From the NCBI GenBank assembly GCA_031257725.1, contig JAIROD010000729.1, forward strand, positions 1 to 10,713: a stretch of 10,713 bases of DNA. Reading direction: 5' to 3'. The notes under the pieces are model-generated. The model was not told where the DNA came from. It ran no database searches and was given only the letters and a program-made list of their open reading frames with translations. Made by a program: the position numbers and the translations under genes. Below, in pieces: positions 1 to 7,970 of the stretch (position 1 is the stretch's first letter; the number at the start of each line of letters is the position of its first letter). Source of the stretch: Planctomycetaceae bacterium. Lineage in GTDB: Bacteria > Planctomycetota > Planctomycetia > Pirellulales > Thermoguttaceae.

Positions 1-3000
1 AAAATCAGTTTGGCCAAGCCGAATGATATTCGGGGTTGGTCTTACGGCGAGGTGAAAAAACCGGAAACCATTAACTACCGGACTTATCGTCCTGAACGTG
101 ATGGTTTGTTCTGTGAGAAGATTTTCGGTCCCGAAAAAGACTGGGAATGCGCTTGCGGAAAATACCGCGGCATGAAATATAAAGGGATGACCTGTGACCG
201 TTGCGGCGTGAAAATTACTCACTCACGCGTCCGCCGCAAACGAATGGGGCATGTCGATCTTGCCGCTCCAGTTGTCCATATCTGGTTCTTCAAAGCCGCC
301 TCCAGCCGGTTGGCAACTCTCCTTTCCATGAAAGCGAGCAGTCTTGAAAAAGTTATCTACTTTCAAGATTATGTTGTTATCGATCCGGGAAACACCATGA
401 CCAAAGTCTATGAACTTCTCAATGAAGAAGAATATCGGAAAGCACGCGAAGATGATACGTCCGGAAAATTTCAAGCCGAAATGGGCGCCGAAGCAATTCG
501 GAAACTCCTTCAACAACTTGATCTCGTAACGTTGTCCGAAGAACTTCGCATCGAACTTACCGAAACAAAATCGAAACAACGGAAAAAGGATCTCATCAAC
601 CGGCTGAAACTTGTTGAGTCGCTTCGGGACAGCGACAACAAACCGGAATGGATGGTACTCGACGCCATTCCCGTCATTCCGCCGGATTTAAGACCGCTCG
701 TGTTACTTGAATCGGGAACCTTCGCCACCAGCGACCTCAACGATTTATACCGGCGAATCATTAACCGTAACACCCGTCTCAAAAAACTCGTCGATTTGAA
801 TGCTCCCGACGTTATTATTCGCAACGAAAAACGAATGCTCCAGCAATCTGTTGACGCGTTGTTCGATAACGGTCGTTGCAAACGTCCCGTTTTGGGATCA
901 AGTAATCGTCCGCTTAAATCGTTGACGGATATGATTAAAGGAAAACAAGGCCGGTTTCGTGAAAACCTGCTCGGTAAACGGGTTGACTATTCAGCGCGAA
1001 GCGTGATTGTTGTCGGACCGCACCTTCGGTTACATCAATGCGGTTTGCCTAAAAAAATTGCGTTGGAACTTTTTCAACCGTTCATTATTCGCCGGCTCAA
1101 AGAACTCCAACATGCCGATACGATTAAAAGTGCAAAAAAGATGCTTGAACGGAAAGATGAGGAAGTTTGGGATATTCTTGAAGAGGTCATTCAGAATCAC
1201 CCAATCCTCTTAAACCGCGCCCCAACTCTGCACCGAATGGGAATTCAGGCGTTCGAACCAATACTTGTTGAAGGAAATGCAATTAAATTGCATCCGCTGG
1301 TTTGTCGCGGATTCAATGCGGATTTCGATGGCGATCAAATGGCGGTTCACCTTCCATTGTCGCTTGAAGCTCAGGTCGAAGCACACACCTTAATGCTTTC
1401 AACGAACAATATTTTCAGTCCCGCAAACGGTTCACCGATCATTTCACCGTCGCAAGATGTGGTGATGGGTTGTTACTATATTACGATGTCACGCCCGAAC
1501 ATGAAGGGTGAAGGCATGATTTTTTCAAACCGCGAAGAAGTTCACCTTGCTTACGCGCATAAAGTTGTCGATCTGCACGCCGTGATTAAAGTCCGAATGC
1601 CCAAAGGACGTTGGCTTAAAACCGACCGGACTATCGGCGAAGGCAAAATTTTCGAAACAACTCCGGGGCGAATTATTTTTAACGATATTCTCGCGGAAGG
1701 AATGCCCTATTACAATGAACCGCTTAAATCAACCGGTTTGCAAACTGTGATCAGCGATTGCCATGAATACATCGGTCGTCGCGGAACCATTGATTTACTC
1801 GACAATTTAATGCGGCTCGGTTTTGAAGAAAGTACTAAAAGCGGATTATCGTTCGCCACCGACGATCTGATTACGCCAAAAGAAAAAATCAAAATCATCG
1901 AAGACGCGGAAAAGAAAATCGCAAAATTGCATCAACATTATGAACGCGGTATTATCGCCGACGCTGAACGTTACAATCAGGTTTTGGACATCTGGACTCA
2001 TGCGCGTGAAGAAATCACCGCGCAGATGATGAAAGAACTGGAACATGATACGCGGCAACAACGAGGTTGGAATTGGTACGTTAATCCAATTCATCTCATG
2101 GCCACTTCCGGCGCACGAGGCGGTACGGAACAGATTCGACAATTAGCCGGTATGCGCGGTTTGATGGCAAAACCAAACGGCAAAATTATCGAAACACCAA
2201 TTAAAGCGAATTTCCGTGAAGGTTTAACCGTTCTCGAATATTTCAGTTCAACACACGGCGCGCGAAAGGGATTGGCGGATACCGCACTCAAAACCGCCGA
2301 CTCCGGTTATTTGACACGGAAATTAGCGGATGTCGCCCAGAATGTGGTGATCACGATGGACGACTGCGGGACAACGCAGGGGATTACCAAAGGGGTGATT
2401 TATCGCGGCGAAAAAGTTGAAGTCAGTTTAGCCGATTCAATTCGGGGACGTGTTTCCCGTGCGAATATTGTCAATCCGGTTACGGATGCGGAAATCGTTA
2501 AAGAAAACGGTTTGATCACTTCGGAAATTGCACGAAAAATCGAAGAACTCGGTTTGGAAAAAATTCAGATTCGCAGTCCGATGACCTGTGAAGCGGAACT
2601 CGGCGTTTGTGCGAAATGTTACGGAATGGATTTGTCCACGTCGCGTTTGGTCGAAGAAGGTCTGGCAGTTGGAATTATCGCTGCACAAAGTATCGGCGAA
2701 CCCGGAACTCAACTTACGATGCGGACATTTCACATCGGCGGTGTCGCGGCGAGCGGTGTGGAAGAAAGTGAAATTAAATCGAAATATCCCGGAACCGTTA
2801 AATTCGTTCAATTAGAAGTGATCCAAAACCAAGCCGGTCAACGCACCTCACTTTCCCGTAACGGAGCAGTGGCCATTCTCGACCCGAAAGGACGTGAACG
2901 CGAAAAGTATAATATTCCGATTGGCGCAACAATTTATGTTGATGAGAATGACAAAATCGAAGTCGGTCAAAGTATTTGCAGTTGGGATCAACACAGTGTT

Positions 3001-4329
3001 CCGATTTTGGCGAAGGTATCCGGTTACGTTCATTATGAAGACCTTATCGAAGGCGAAACAATTCGTTACGAACAAGACCCGCATACCGGTACGCAAATTC
3101 GTACCGTTTTAGAATCAAAAGGCGATCGTCATCCGCAGATTGATTTGAAAAACGAAAATGGAACCGAAACCCTTGACTTCTATTATCTGCCGGGTAAAAC
3201 ATTGATCAATGTTGAAAACGGCGAAAAAGTTATTCAGGGGCAACTAATCGCCAAAACACCTCGCGCCGGACGTAAAACGGAAGATATTACGAGCGGTCTG
3301 CCGCGTGTTACGGAAATATTCGAAGCGCGCAAACCGAAAGACCCTGCGGTGATTGCGGAAATCGACGGAGTGGTTGAACTTGGAGAAAAACGTCACGGAA
3401 AACGAACTATTGTTATCAAAAACGATGAAACCGGAGCGGCTCGTGTTCATGACATTTCGCACGGAAAACACATGAGAGTTCACGCCGGTGATTTTGTCAA
3501 TGCGGGCGATGCCATTACGGATGGTCCTCTTGTTCCGCATGACATTCTCCGTATTTCCGGCGAGGAAGAGGTTCAGGAATATCTTGTTCGTGAAATTCAG
3601 AACGTGTATCGAAGTCAACGGGTCAAGATCAACGATAAACACATTGAGATTATCGTTTCGCAAATGCTCCGTAAGGTTCGTATTGAATCGGCGGGTGATA
3701 CGAAATTGCTTGAGGGGATTCAGATTGACAAGTTTCAGTTCAAAAAAGCGAATCGGGAAATTGCCGGATGTGTCAAGATCAAAGAACCCGGCGATACCCA
3801 GTTGGAAGTTGGAACAATTATTCAGAAAGACGTATTTGAACAGATCAATGCGGAAGTGATTGCTGAAGGTGGCACACCGGCGGAAGCGAAAAAAACAGAA
3901 CTTGCGCAAGCGTCAACACAACTTCTTGGAATTACCAAAGCGGCGGTTCAGAGTTCCAGTTTTATTTCGGCGGCAAGTTTTCAGGAGACAACAAAGGTGT
4001 TAACTGAAGCGGCGTTGGCGAGTAAAACGGACAATCTGATTGGATTGAAGGAAAACGTTATTCTTGGACATCTTGTTCCTGCGGGAACCGGATTTCGAAT
4101 TTATCAGAATGCGGAATGGCGTTTACGTGACGGAATTGAAGAAATGGTGAAACAGCAACCGGTTTCGGAAACAAAATTCACCTTGCTGGAAGACATTCCC
4201 GATCATTCACCCACAGAGGAATCTGAAACGACAATTGATTTTAATACGCCGTTCATCAACGATATTTCGTCCGATTACGACGACAACGACGCATTCGACG
4301 ACGATATCACCGGTTACGAAAACGATTGA
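1..4329 (+). CDS. rpoC: DNA-directed RNA polymerase subunit beta' (5' end cut off by window)
   Basis: This is the beta' subunit of RNA polymerase, which carries the catalytic magnesium site and much of the DNA clamp. The frame is open from base 1, reading KISLAKPNDIRGW. A TTG at 10 could be called as a start, but the preceding in-frame residues match planctomycete homologues as I recall them, so the true start probably lies upstream. Counting from the TTG codon, the N-terminal zinc site is C47, C49, C62 and C65. The active-site motif NADFDGD is at 436-442 with all three aspartates. The second zinc site is C786, C860, C867 and C870. The trigger-loop segment beginning GEPGTQLTMRTFHIGG starts near 896. 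The protein ends in a strongly acidic tail rich in D and E (last ~30 residues). The length of about 1,440 residues is normal for the family. No frameshift is seen. rpoB is expected just upstream, outside the window. Confidence 0.98.
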   Translation, partial: KISLAKPNDIRGWSYGEVKKPETINYRTYRPERDGLFCEKIFGPEKDWECACGKYRGMKYKGMTCDRCGVKITHSRVRRKRMGHVDLAAPVVHIWFFKAASSRLATLLSMKASSLEKVIYFQDYVVIDPGNTMTKVYELLNEEEYRKAREDDTSGKFQAEMGAEAIRKLLQQLDLVTLSEELRIELTETKSKQRKKDLINRLKLVESLRDSDNKPEWMVLDAIPVIPPDLRPLVLLESGTFATSDLNDLYRRIINRNTRLKKLVDLNAPDVIIRNEKRMLQQSVDALFDNGRCKRPVLGSSNRPLKSLTDMIKGKQGRFRENLLGKRVDYSARSVIVVGPHLRLHQCGLPKKIALELFQPFIIRRLKELQHADTIKSAKKMLERKDEEVWDILEEVIQNHPILLNRAPTLHRMGIQAFEPILVEGNAIKLHPLVCRGFNADFDGDQMAVHLPLSLEAQVEAHTLMLSTNNIFSPANGSPIISPSQDVVMGCYYITMSRPNMKGEGMIFSNREEVHLAYAHKVVDLHAVIKVRMPKGRWLKTDRTIGEGKIFETTPGRIIFNDILAEGMPYYNEPLKSTGLQTVISDCHEYIGRRGTIDLLDNLMRLGFEESTKSGLSFATDDLITPKEKIKIIEDAEKKIAKLHQHYERGIIADAERYNQVLDIWTHAREEITAQMMKELEHDTRQQRGWNWYVNPIHLMATSGARGGTEQIRQLAGMRGLMAKPNGKIIETPIKANFREGLTVLEYFSSTHGARKGLADTALKTADSGYLTRKLADVAQNVVITMDDCGTTQGITKGVIYRGEKVEVSLADSIRGRVSRANIVNPVTDAEIVKENGLITSEIARKIEELGLEKIQIRSPMTCEAELGVCAKCYGMDLSTSRLVEEGLAVGIIAAQSIGEPGTQLTMRTFHIGGVAASGVEESEIKSKYPGTVKFVQLEVIQNQAGQRTSLSRNGAVAILDPKGREREKYNIPIGATIYVDENDKIEVGQSICSWDQHSVPILAKVSGYVHYEDLIEGETIRYEQDPHTGTQIRTVLESKGDRHPQIDLKNENGTETLDFYYLPGKTLINVENGEKVIQGQLIAKTPRAGRKTEDITSGLPRVTEIFEARKPKDPAVIAEIDGVVELGEKRHGKRTIVIKNDETGAARVHDISHGKHMRVHAGDFVNAGDAITDGPLVPHDILRISGEEEVQEYLVREIQNVYRSQRVKINDKHIEIIVSQMLRKVRIESAGDTKLLEGIQIDKFQFKKANREIAGCVKIKEPGDTQLEVGTIIQKDVFEQINAEVIAEGGTPAEAKKTELAQASTQLLGITKAAVQSSSFISAASFQETTKVLTEAALASKTDNLIGLKENVILGHLVPAGTGFRIYQNAEWRLRDGIEEMVKQQPVSETKFTLLEDIPDHSPTEESETTIDFNTPFINDISSDYDDNDAFDDDITGYEND

Positions 4330-4363
4330 AATATTGCAACTTTTTTGTTCCGGTTCCAGAGAC

Positions 4364-4410
4364 AACAGCCCAATCAATAGATCAACATAATCAATTGTGC
4401 GGGCTGTTTT
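4364..4410 (+). terminator. Intrinsic terminator of rpoC
   Basis: An 8-bp stem, AACAGCCC (4364-4371) with GGGCTGTT (4401-4408), starts 34 nt after the rpoC stop and runs into a short T tract (4407-4410). The loop is long (29 nt) but its ends contain CAAT and ATTG, which can extend the pairing. It separates rpoC from the restriction-modification operon. The T tract also forms the left edge of a TATAAT box for the next operon. Confidence 0.6.
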
Positions 4411-4456
4411 ATAATTGTAATGTTACAAATTATATATTATTGATAAACAATGTTAC
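4410..4456 (+). promoter_or_regulatory. Putative promoter and operator of the restriction-modification operon
   Basis: A perfect TATAAT (4410-4415) has no convincing -35 box at the usual distance. It overlaps the perfect palindrome TTGTAATGTTACAA (4415-4428), so a protein bound there would cover the presumed transcription start. The word AATGTTAC from this palindrome (4419-4426) recurs at 4449-4456 across the methyltransferase ATG. No Shine-Dalgarno sequence precedes the ATG at 4450. The motifs are seen directly; that they form an operator is inference, supported by the helix-turn-helix-like segment in the downstream methyltransferase. Confidence 0.4.
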
Positions 4457-6276
4457 CTAATAATACACAAAATTTATTTGATAAAGTCATGCCTTGTGAA
4501 GTTATATCAAATGATATAAATATTGCAGACGAAACGAGTGTTTCAGACGCAACGCTTCGTAATTGGCGGCGGCTTGGCGTGTCTGAAAAAGATCACAATA
4601 AAAAATTACGTTCCAGAGCCAATAAACAAAAATCGCAACGAAAATTTAAGCCGGAAGAATATTCTGATGATGAAATCACCTTGAGCGAAATTGATTTGCA
4701 TACTGATTACATTGCCCAAAATCATGTCAATCTTTCTGAAGCGTTGTATCTTGCAGCATCTAATATTATTGAACTTAAAAATAATCCGGTTTTCCAATGT
4801 GAGATGGAATCTTGGAGCCGAGAGATTGGCAATATTTCGAAACAACATATTAATTGGTTTAAGAAACATCCGTTGAATATCTCCAATGGCGATATTCTCG
4901 GATTACTTTATCAGTCGCTTCTTACTGAAGGGCAAAAATCGGTTACAGGTTCTTATTACACGCCGTCGTCAATTGTTCGGGATATTGTCAATGGCTATGT
5001 AACAGCACAAAGTAAAATTCTTGATCCTGCCTGTGGAACAGGTCAATTTTTACTGGAAGCGGCTAATATAGTTGATGACCCAAATTTATTGTACGGAATT
5101 GATTTTGACCCGCTTGCGGTGCGCCTTTGCCGGTTAAATCTGATGTGTAAATTTCCGAACAAAAATTTTGAGCCGAATATTTATTGCGCTGATACATTAT
5201 CAAATTTTTCAGCAGGATCGTTATTCGAAACATATAATAAAAATAATACAAAAATTCCGACAAATTATTTTGACTTGGTAATGACCAATCCGCCTTGGGG
5301 AGGACATCTCAATCCGCAGACGAAAAATATGTTGACAAAACAATTTCCGCAACTGATTTCCGGTGAAACGTTTTCTTACTTTCTGGTACAAGCCAATCAG
5401 TTTGCCAAACAAGGCGGATATGTTTCTTTTTTGTTACCTGAATCTATCTTGAATATTAAAGTTCACGATGACATCCGTCAATTTCTTTGCAAGAATACAC
5501 AAATTTTGAATATCGTCACTTTAGGACGTATTTTTAGCGGAGTTTTTACCTCTGTTATTCGGCTTGATTATTGTAATAAACCGCCGAAACAAAAACAGAA
5601 TGAGAAACAAGTTTTTGCAATTCATCAAACAAATAATGACCGGCGTATTTTAGATAAAATCGATTCGTTGCCGAAAACGACATTAAAAAATCGCGCTCAA
5701 TTTGCTCTTGGAATTGTTACGGGAAATAATGAAAAACATATTTTAACGATACAAAAATCAGGCAGTGAACCTATTTTTCGCGGAAAAGATGTTGAACCGT
5801 TTGTATTAAAACCCGGCAACGAATATATTATGTTTGCACCGGAACAGTTCCAGCAGGTCGCTAAAGAAAATTTGTATCGCGCAGAAGAGAAATTAATTTA
5901 CCGTTTCATTTCCAAAGATATTGTTTTTGCTTATGACAATCAAAAACGATTAACGTTAAACAGTGCCAATATTTTGATACCTGATATTTCGGGTTATCCG
6001 ATTAAGGCGTTGGCAGCTATTCTTAATTCGGAAGTCATGCGGTTTGTTTATCGAAAAAAATTCAACACGATTAAAGTGTTACGAGGAAATCTGGAGGATT
6101 TGCCGATTCCGCTTTTGTCCAACCATGAAAGGGATGAATTGATAACGTTGACTGATAACTTTATTAAAACACGTTCGGTAAATTTAATTACCGATATTAA
6201 CCAAATTATTTTTCGTCACTATAATTTGAATGAATATGAAACAAAATATATAACTGATATTTTGAAAACAACATAA
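4450..6276 (+). CDS. Type II N6-adenine DNA methyltransferase (gamma class, TaqI-like target domain)
   Basis: This enzyme transfers a methyl group from S-adenosylmethionine to the N6 of adenine in a specific DNA site, protecting host DNA from the partner endonuclease. The motif order is that of gamma-class enzymes: motif X GSYYTP (167-172), motif I LDPACGTGQF (191-200), an acidic GIDFDP (216-221), ADTL (247-250) and catalytic motif IV NPPW (280-283). Residues from about 415 to 555 look like a TaqI-like target-recognition domain, with GIVTGNNEKH, IFRGKDVEPF and a late KVLRGNLEDLPIP. Residues 30-44 (SVSDATLRNWRRLGV) resemble a helix-turn-helix, followed by a basic stretch (50-67). At 608 residues it is longer than M.TaqI because of this N-terminal part. 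No nuclease motif is visible, so a single-chain type IIG enzyme is unlikely. The ATG at 4450 is the first in frame; no ribosome binding site is seen. The endonuclease gene starts 3 nt after the stop, suggesting translational coupling. The recognition site cannot be read from the sequence. Confidence 0.92.
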   Translation: MLPNNTQNLFDKVMPCEVISNDINIADETSVSDATLRNWRRLGVSEKDHNKKLRSRANKQKSQRKFKPEEYSDDEITLSEIDLHTDYIAQNHVNLSEALYLAASNIIELKNNPVFQCEMESWSREIGNISKQHINWFKKHPLNISNGDILGLLYQSLLTEGQKSVTGSYYTPSSIVRDIVNGYVTAQSKILDPACGTGQFLLEAANIVDDPNLLYGIDFDPLAVRLCRLNLMCKFPNKNFEPNIYCADTLSNFSAGSLFETYNKNNTKIPTNYFDLVMTNPPWGGHLNPQTKNMLTKQFPQLISGETFSYFLVQANQFAKQGGYVSFLLPESILNIKVHDDIRQFLCKNTQILNIVTLGRIFSGVFTSVIRLDYCNKPPKQKQNEKQVFAIHQTNNDRRILDKIDSLPKTTLKNRAQFALGIVTGNNEKHILTIQKSGSEPIFRGKDVEPFVLKPGNEYIMFAPEQFQQVAKENLYRAEEKLIYRFISKDIVFAYDNQKRLTLNSANILIPDISGYPIKALAAILNSEVMRFVYRKKFNTIKVLRGNLEDLPIPLLSNHERDELITLTDNFIKTRSVNLITDINQIIFRHYNLNEYETKYITDILKTT

Positions 6277-6279
6277 ATT

Positions 6280-7023
6280 ATGGAAATACTAAAACAAAAA
6301 TTTGAAAAACTGATAGAAACATTGTCATTGAAAAATAGACAAGAGTTAAGAGATCGACTTGACAATCTTGTGTCGGTTTATCCGTTCAATGAATATGAAT
6401 TTATTATTTCAACATTACTAGGACTAGAAAAACTCACACTCGACGATTATTATCAAATACGTGATGAATATTTGGACAGAAATATGTTTTTGTATATTTT
6501 TGAAATATCCTCACCTCGTGGTTTTGGCGAACATTGGGCACAGGGACATTTAAAAGAACTTGTACCGAAATTGAAACGTCCGAATAGGGCAATTGATCCA
6601 AATTATTCAGGTCAATACGATTTGATATTGGAAACAGAAGATCAACATCAATTGATTCGTGTTGAAGTGAAAGCATCAAGAGCTGTTGATTTTGATGAAG
6701 ATGCCCCTCTTTATATTAAAGCATTATCCTATAATTCAAGCAAACGGTTTGATATGAATTTTCAACAAGTTAAGCCTAGTTGTTGTGATGTTTTTGTTTG
6801 GGTTGCAGTTTGGCGTGACCAAATTCGCCATTGGATTTTATCGTCAGATGAAGTAAAACAAAACAAATATTATTCCAAAGGACAACATCGCGGTAATCAG
6901 GGCGAAGGACAAATTCATATCAGAAACGATAATATCAGTGAATTTGATAATTTTTTTGTTTCCTCTGATAAACTGCAAACAAACATTATTGACGCATTTA
7001 AGAGACAACAACAAACTAATTAG
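6280..7023 (+). CDS. Type II restriction endonuclease, PD-(D/E)XK type
   Basis: This is the likely cutting partner of the upstream methyltransferase. A PD-(D/E)XK active site is visible: D114 in GQYDLILE, then E129 and K131 in RVEVKAS, spaced as in this fold, where the acidic residues bind magnesium. E84 in GFGEHWAQGH sits in a conserved-looking helix and could complete the site. The region 145-215 (FDMNFQQVKPSCCDVFVWVAVWRD, then a GQHRGNQGEG loop) looks well ordered and probably forms the rest of the core and DNA contacts. At 247 residues it has the usual size of a small homodimeric type II enzyme. The start lies 3 nt after the methyltransferase stop and lacks its own Shine-Dalgarno sequence, so expression probably depends on coupling. 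I do not recognise the exact family or site. An intrinsic terminator follows at 7070. Confidence 0.82.
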   Translation: MEILKQKFEKLIETLSLKNRQELRDRLDNLVSVYPFNEYEFIISTLLGLEKLTLDDYYQIRDEYLDRNMFLYIFEISSPRGFGEHWAQGHLKELVPKLKRPNRAIDPNYSGQYDLILETEDQHQLIRVEVKASRAVDFDEDAPLYIKALSYNSSKRFDMNFQQVKPSCCDVFVWVAVWRDQIRHWILSSDEVKQNKYYSKGQHRGNQGEGQIHIRNDNISEFDNFFVSSDKLQTNIIDAFKRQQQTN

Positions 7024-7069
7024 GTGATGAGTTTAAAAATAGGACATCGGTTTTAGGGAAAATACTGTA

Positions 7070-7100
7070 ACGGCAATATCCCGTTGCCGTGAGCTTTTTT
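7070..7100 (+). terminator. Intrinsic terminator of the restriction-modification operon
   Basis: A perfect 7-bp stem, ACGGCAA (7070-7076) with TTGCCGT (7084-7090), has a 7-nt loop and is followed by GAGC and six T residues (7095-7100). It lies 47 nt after the endonuclease stop codon. Confidence 0.75.
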
Positions 7101-7119
7101 CGGTAGCGAGACGCTACCG
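7101..7119. repeat. Palindromic hairpin, REP-like
   Basis: CGGTAGCG (7101-7108) and CGCTACCG (7112-7119) form a perfect 8-bp stem with an AGA loop, directly abutting the T tract of the preceding terminator. Its GC content stands out from the AT-rich surroundings. It resembles the short dispersed palindromes of many genomes, but a single copy cannot show that it is repeated. It has no T tract of its own. Confidence 0.5.
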
Positions 7120-7164
7120 CTACTGATTGGTCAATTTGTCAAAAAATGTTAAAATAAACAGACA

Positions 7165-7186
7165 CTGTTCCGTTCCTAACGGACAG
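7165..7186. repeat. Second intergenic hairpin
   Basis: CTGTTCCGTT (7165-7174) pairs with AACGGACAG (7178-7186) over 9 bp with one bulged T and a 3-nt loop (CCT). It lies 46 nt beyond the previous hairpin, in the gap before the SUKH gene. No T tract follows, so a terminator is not supported. The remaining gap, 7187-7297, is AT-rich with nothing clear in it. Confidence 0.4.
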
Positions 7187-7297
7187 AAATGGGAAAATAA
7201 TTCCTTATGACTGCAAAAAGTATATTAACGTGAACCATTGGATTACGATAATTGTAACTGTTTACGCAAATTTATATCGCCCATAATTTAACGAAAG

Positions 7298-7870
7298 ATG
7301 AAAATGATGTCTTCTCTACAAGAATTACTTAAATTAGCGCAGCCGCCGGAAAATCCGATCTTTACGGGAGTAAATGAAGATATTCATTGTATTGAGGAAC
7401 AAATAGGTTCCAGGTTGCCGCCCGACTACATCGAATATGTTCATAATTATGGTGCTTGTTGGTTTTATAGATATTGTTCTATTTTTCCATTTACAATCAC
7501 CAGTACGAATTCTATTTGGAATATTCATCAATCAAATCAAGAACAATTGTCTAATTTATTTGAGAACGAATATTCTGGCTACCAGTATCCGGTATATCCT
7601 AGAAAAAATGGAGTGCTTTTATGTGGGTGTGATATTTTTGGTAACTTTATTGCATGGCTTACCGATGGCGAACCGGAAAATTGGACGACCATTTATTTCG
7701 ATTATGATTGTGGAACATTTGATAAGTTCGATATGAATCTGACTACCTTCTTACTGAAATTAGTAAAAAATGAAATAAACCCTGATTGCTTTGACAACAC
7801 CAGACGTGAAATTTATGGTAACAAACCAGGTAATAAACCTATCGTCTCTGTTACCGACGTAGAGCCATGA
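7298..7870 (+). CDS. SUKH / SMI1-KNR4 family protein, probable immunity protein
   Basis: The SUKH fold is best known in bacteria as an immunity protein that binds and blocks a partner nuclease or deaminase toxin of polymorphic toxin or contact-dependent systems. The family signature is visible: an early helix with IEEQIGSRLPPDYIEYVHNYG (32-52), the middle strand region GVLLCGCDIFGNFIAWLTDGEPENW (105-129), FDYDCGTFDKF, and a closing helix TTFLLKLVKN. The last ~25 residues (from 165) look like an unstructured tail. There is no signal peptide or membrane segment, so it is cytosolic. GAAAG lies immediately before the ATG at 7298, which is too close; it suits the in-frame ATG codons at 7304 or 7307 better, so the protein may be 2-3 residues shorter. 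Upstream are a terminator and hairpins; downstream, 100 nt away, is an ankyrin-repeat gene on the same strand. No cognate toxin gene is in the window, so the immunity role is inferred from the family. Confidence 0.85.
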   Translation: MKMMSSLQELLKLAQPPENPIFTGVNEDIHCIEEQIGSRLPPDYIEYVHNYGACWFYRYCSIFPFTITSTNSIWNIHQSNQEQLSNLFENEYSGYQYPVYPRKNGVLLCGCDIFGNFIAWLTDGEPENWTTIYFDYDCGTFDKFDMNLTTFLLKLVKNEINPDCFDNTRREIYGNKPGNKPIVSVTDVEP

Positions 7871-7955
7871 GTTTTTTTTTTAACCGTTTACTCGAAAAAT
7901 AAATACTCCGACACAAAAAAACATAACGAAAACATAGTTGCCGATTCCGATTCGT

Positions 7956-7961
7956 AAAGGA
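7956..7961 (+). promoter_or_regulatory. Ribosome binding site deciding the ankyrin gene start
   Basis: AAAGGA (7956-7961) lies 9 nt before the ATG at 7971. An in-frame TTG at 7938 would add 11 residues but has no such site in front of it, so ATG 7971 is preferred. Confidence 0.7.
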
Positions 7962-7970
7962 CAAATACAA

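Noticed and set aside
3244..3909. A 221-codon open frame on the minus strand inside rpoC
   Set aside because: It lies wholly opposite the intact rpoC frame, is rich in F, N and R as expected from the reverse of a codon-biased gene, and shows no recognisable domain.
4450..6276. Single-chain type IIG or BREX-type methyltransferase
   Set aside because: No nuclease motif appears in the N-terminal 160 residues, the length is about half that of BREX PglX, and a separate endonuclease gene follows directly.
7230..7286. An 18-codon GTG-started ORF before the SUKH gene
   Set aside because: No Shine-Dalgarno sequence and no other support.
7868..7882. T run after the SUKH stop as an intrinsic terminator
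   Set aside because: No stem longer than about 4 bp could be formed immediately before the T run.
7938..7970. TTG at 7938 as the ankyrin gene start
   Set aside because: No ribosome binding site precedes it, the added residues are unlike an ankyrin cap, and AAAGGA is well placed for ATG 7971.
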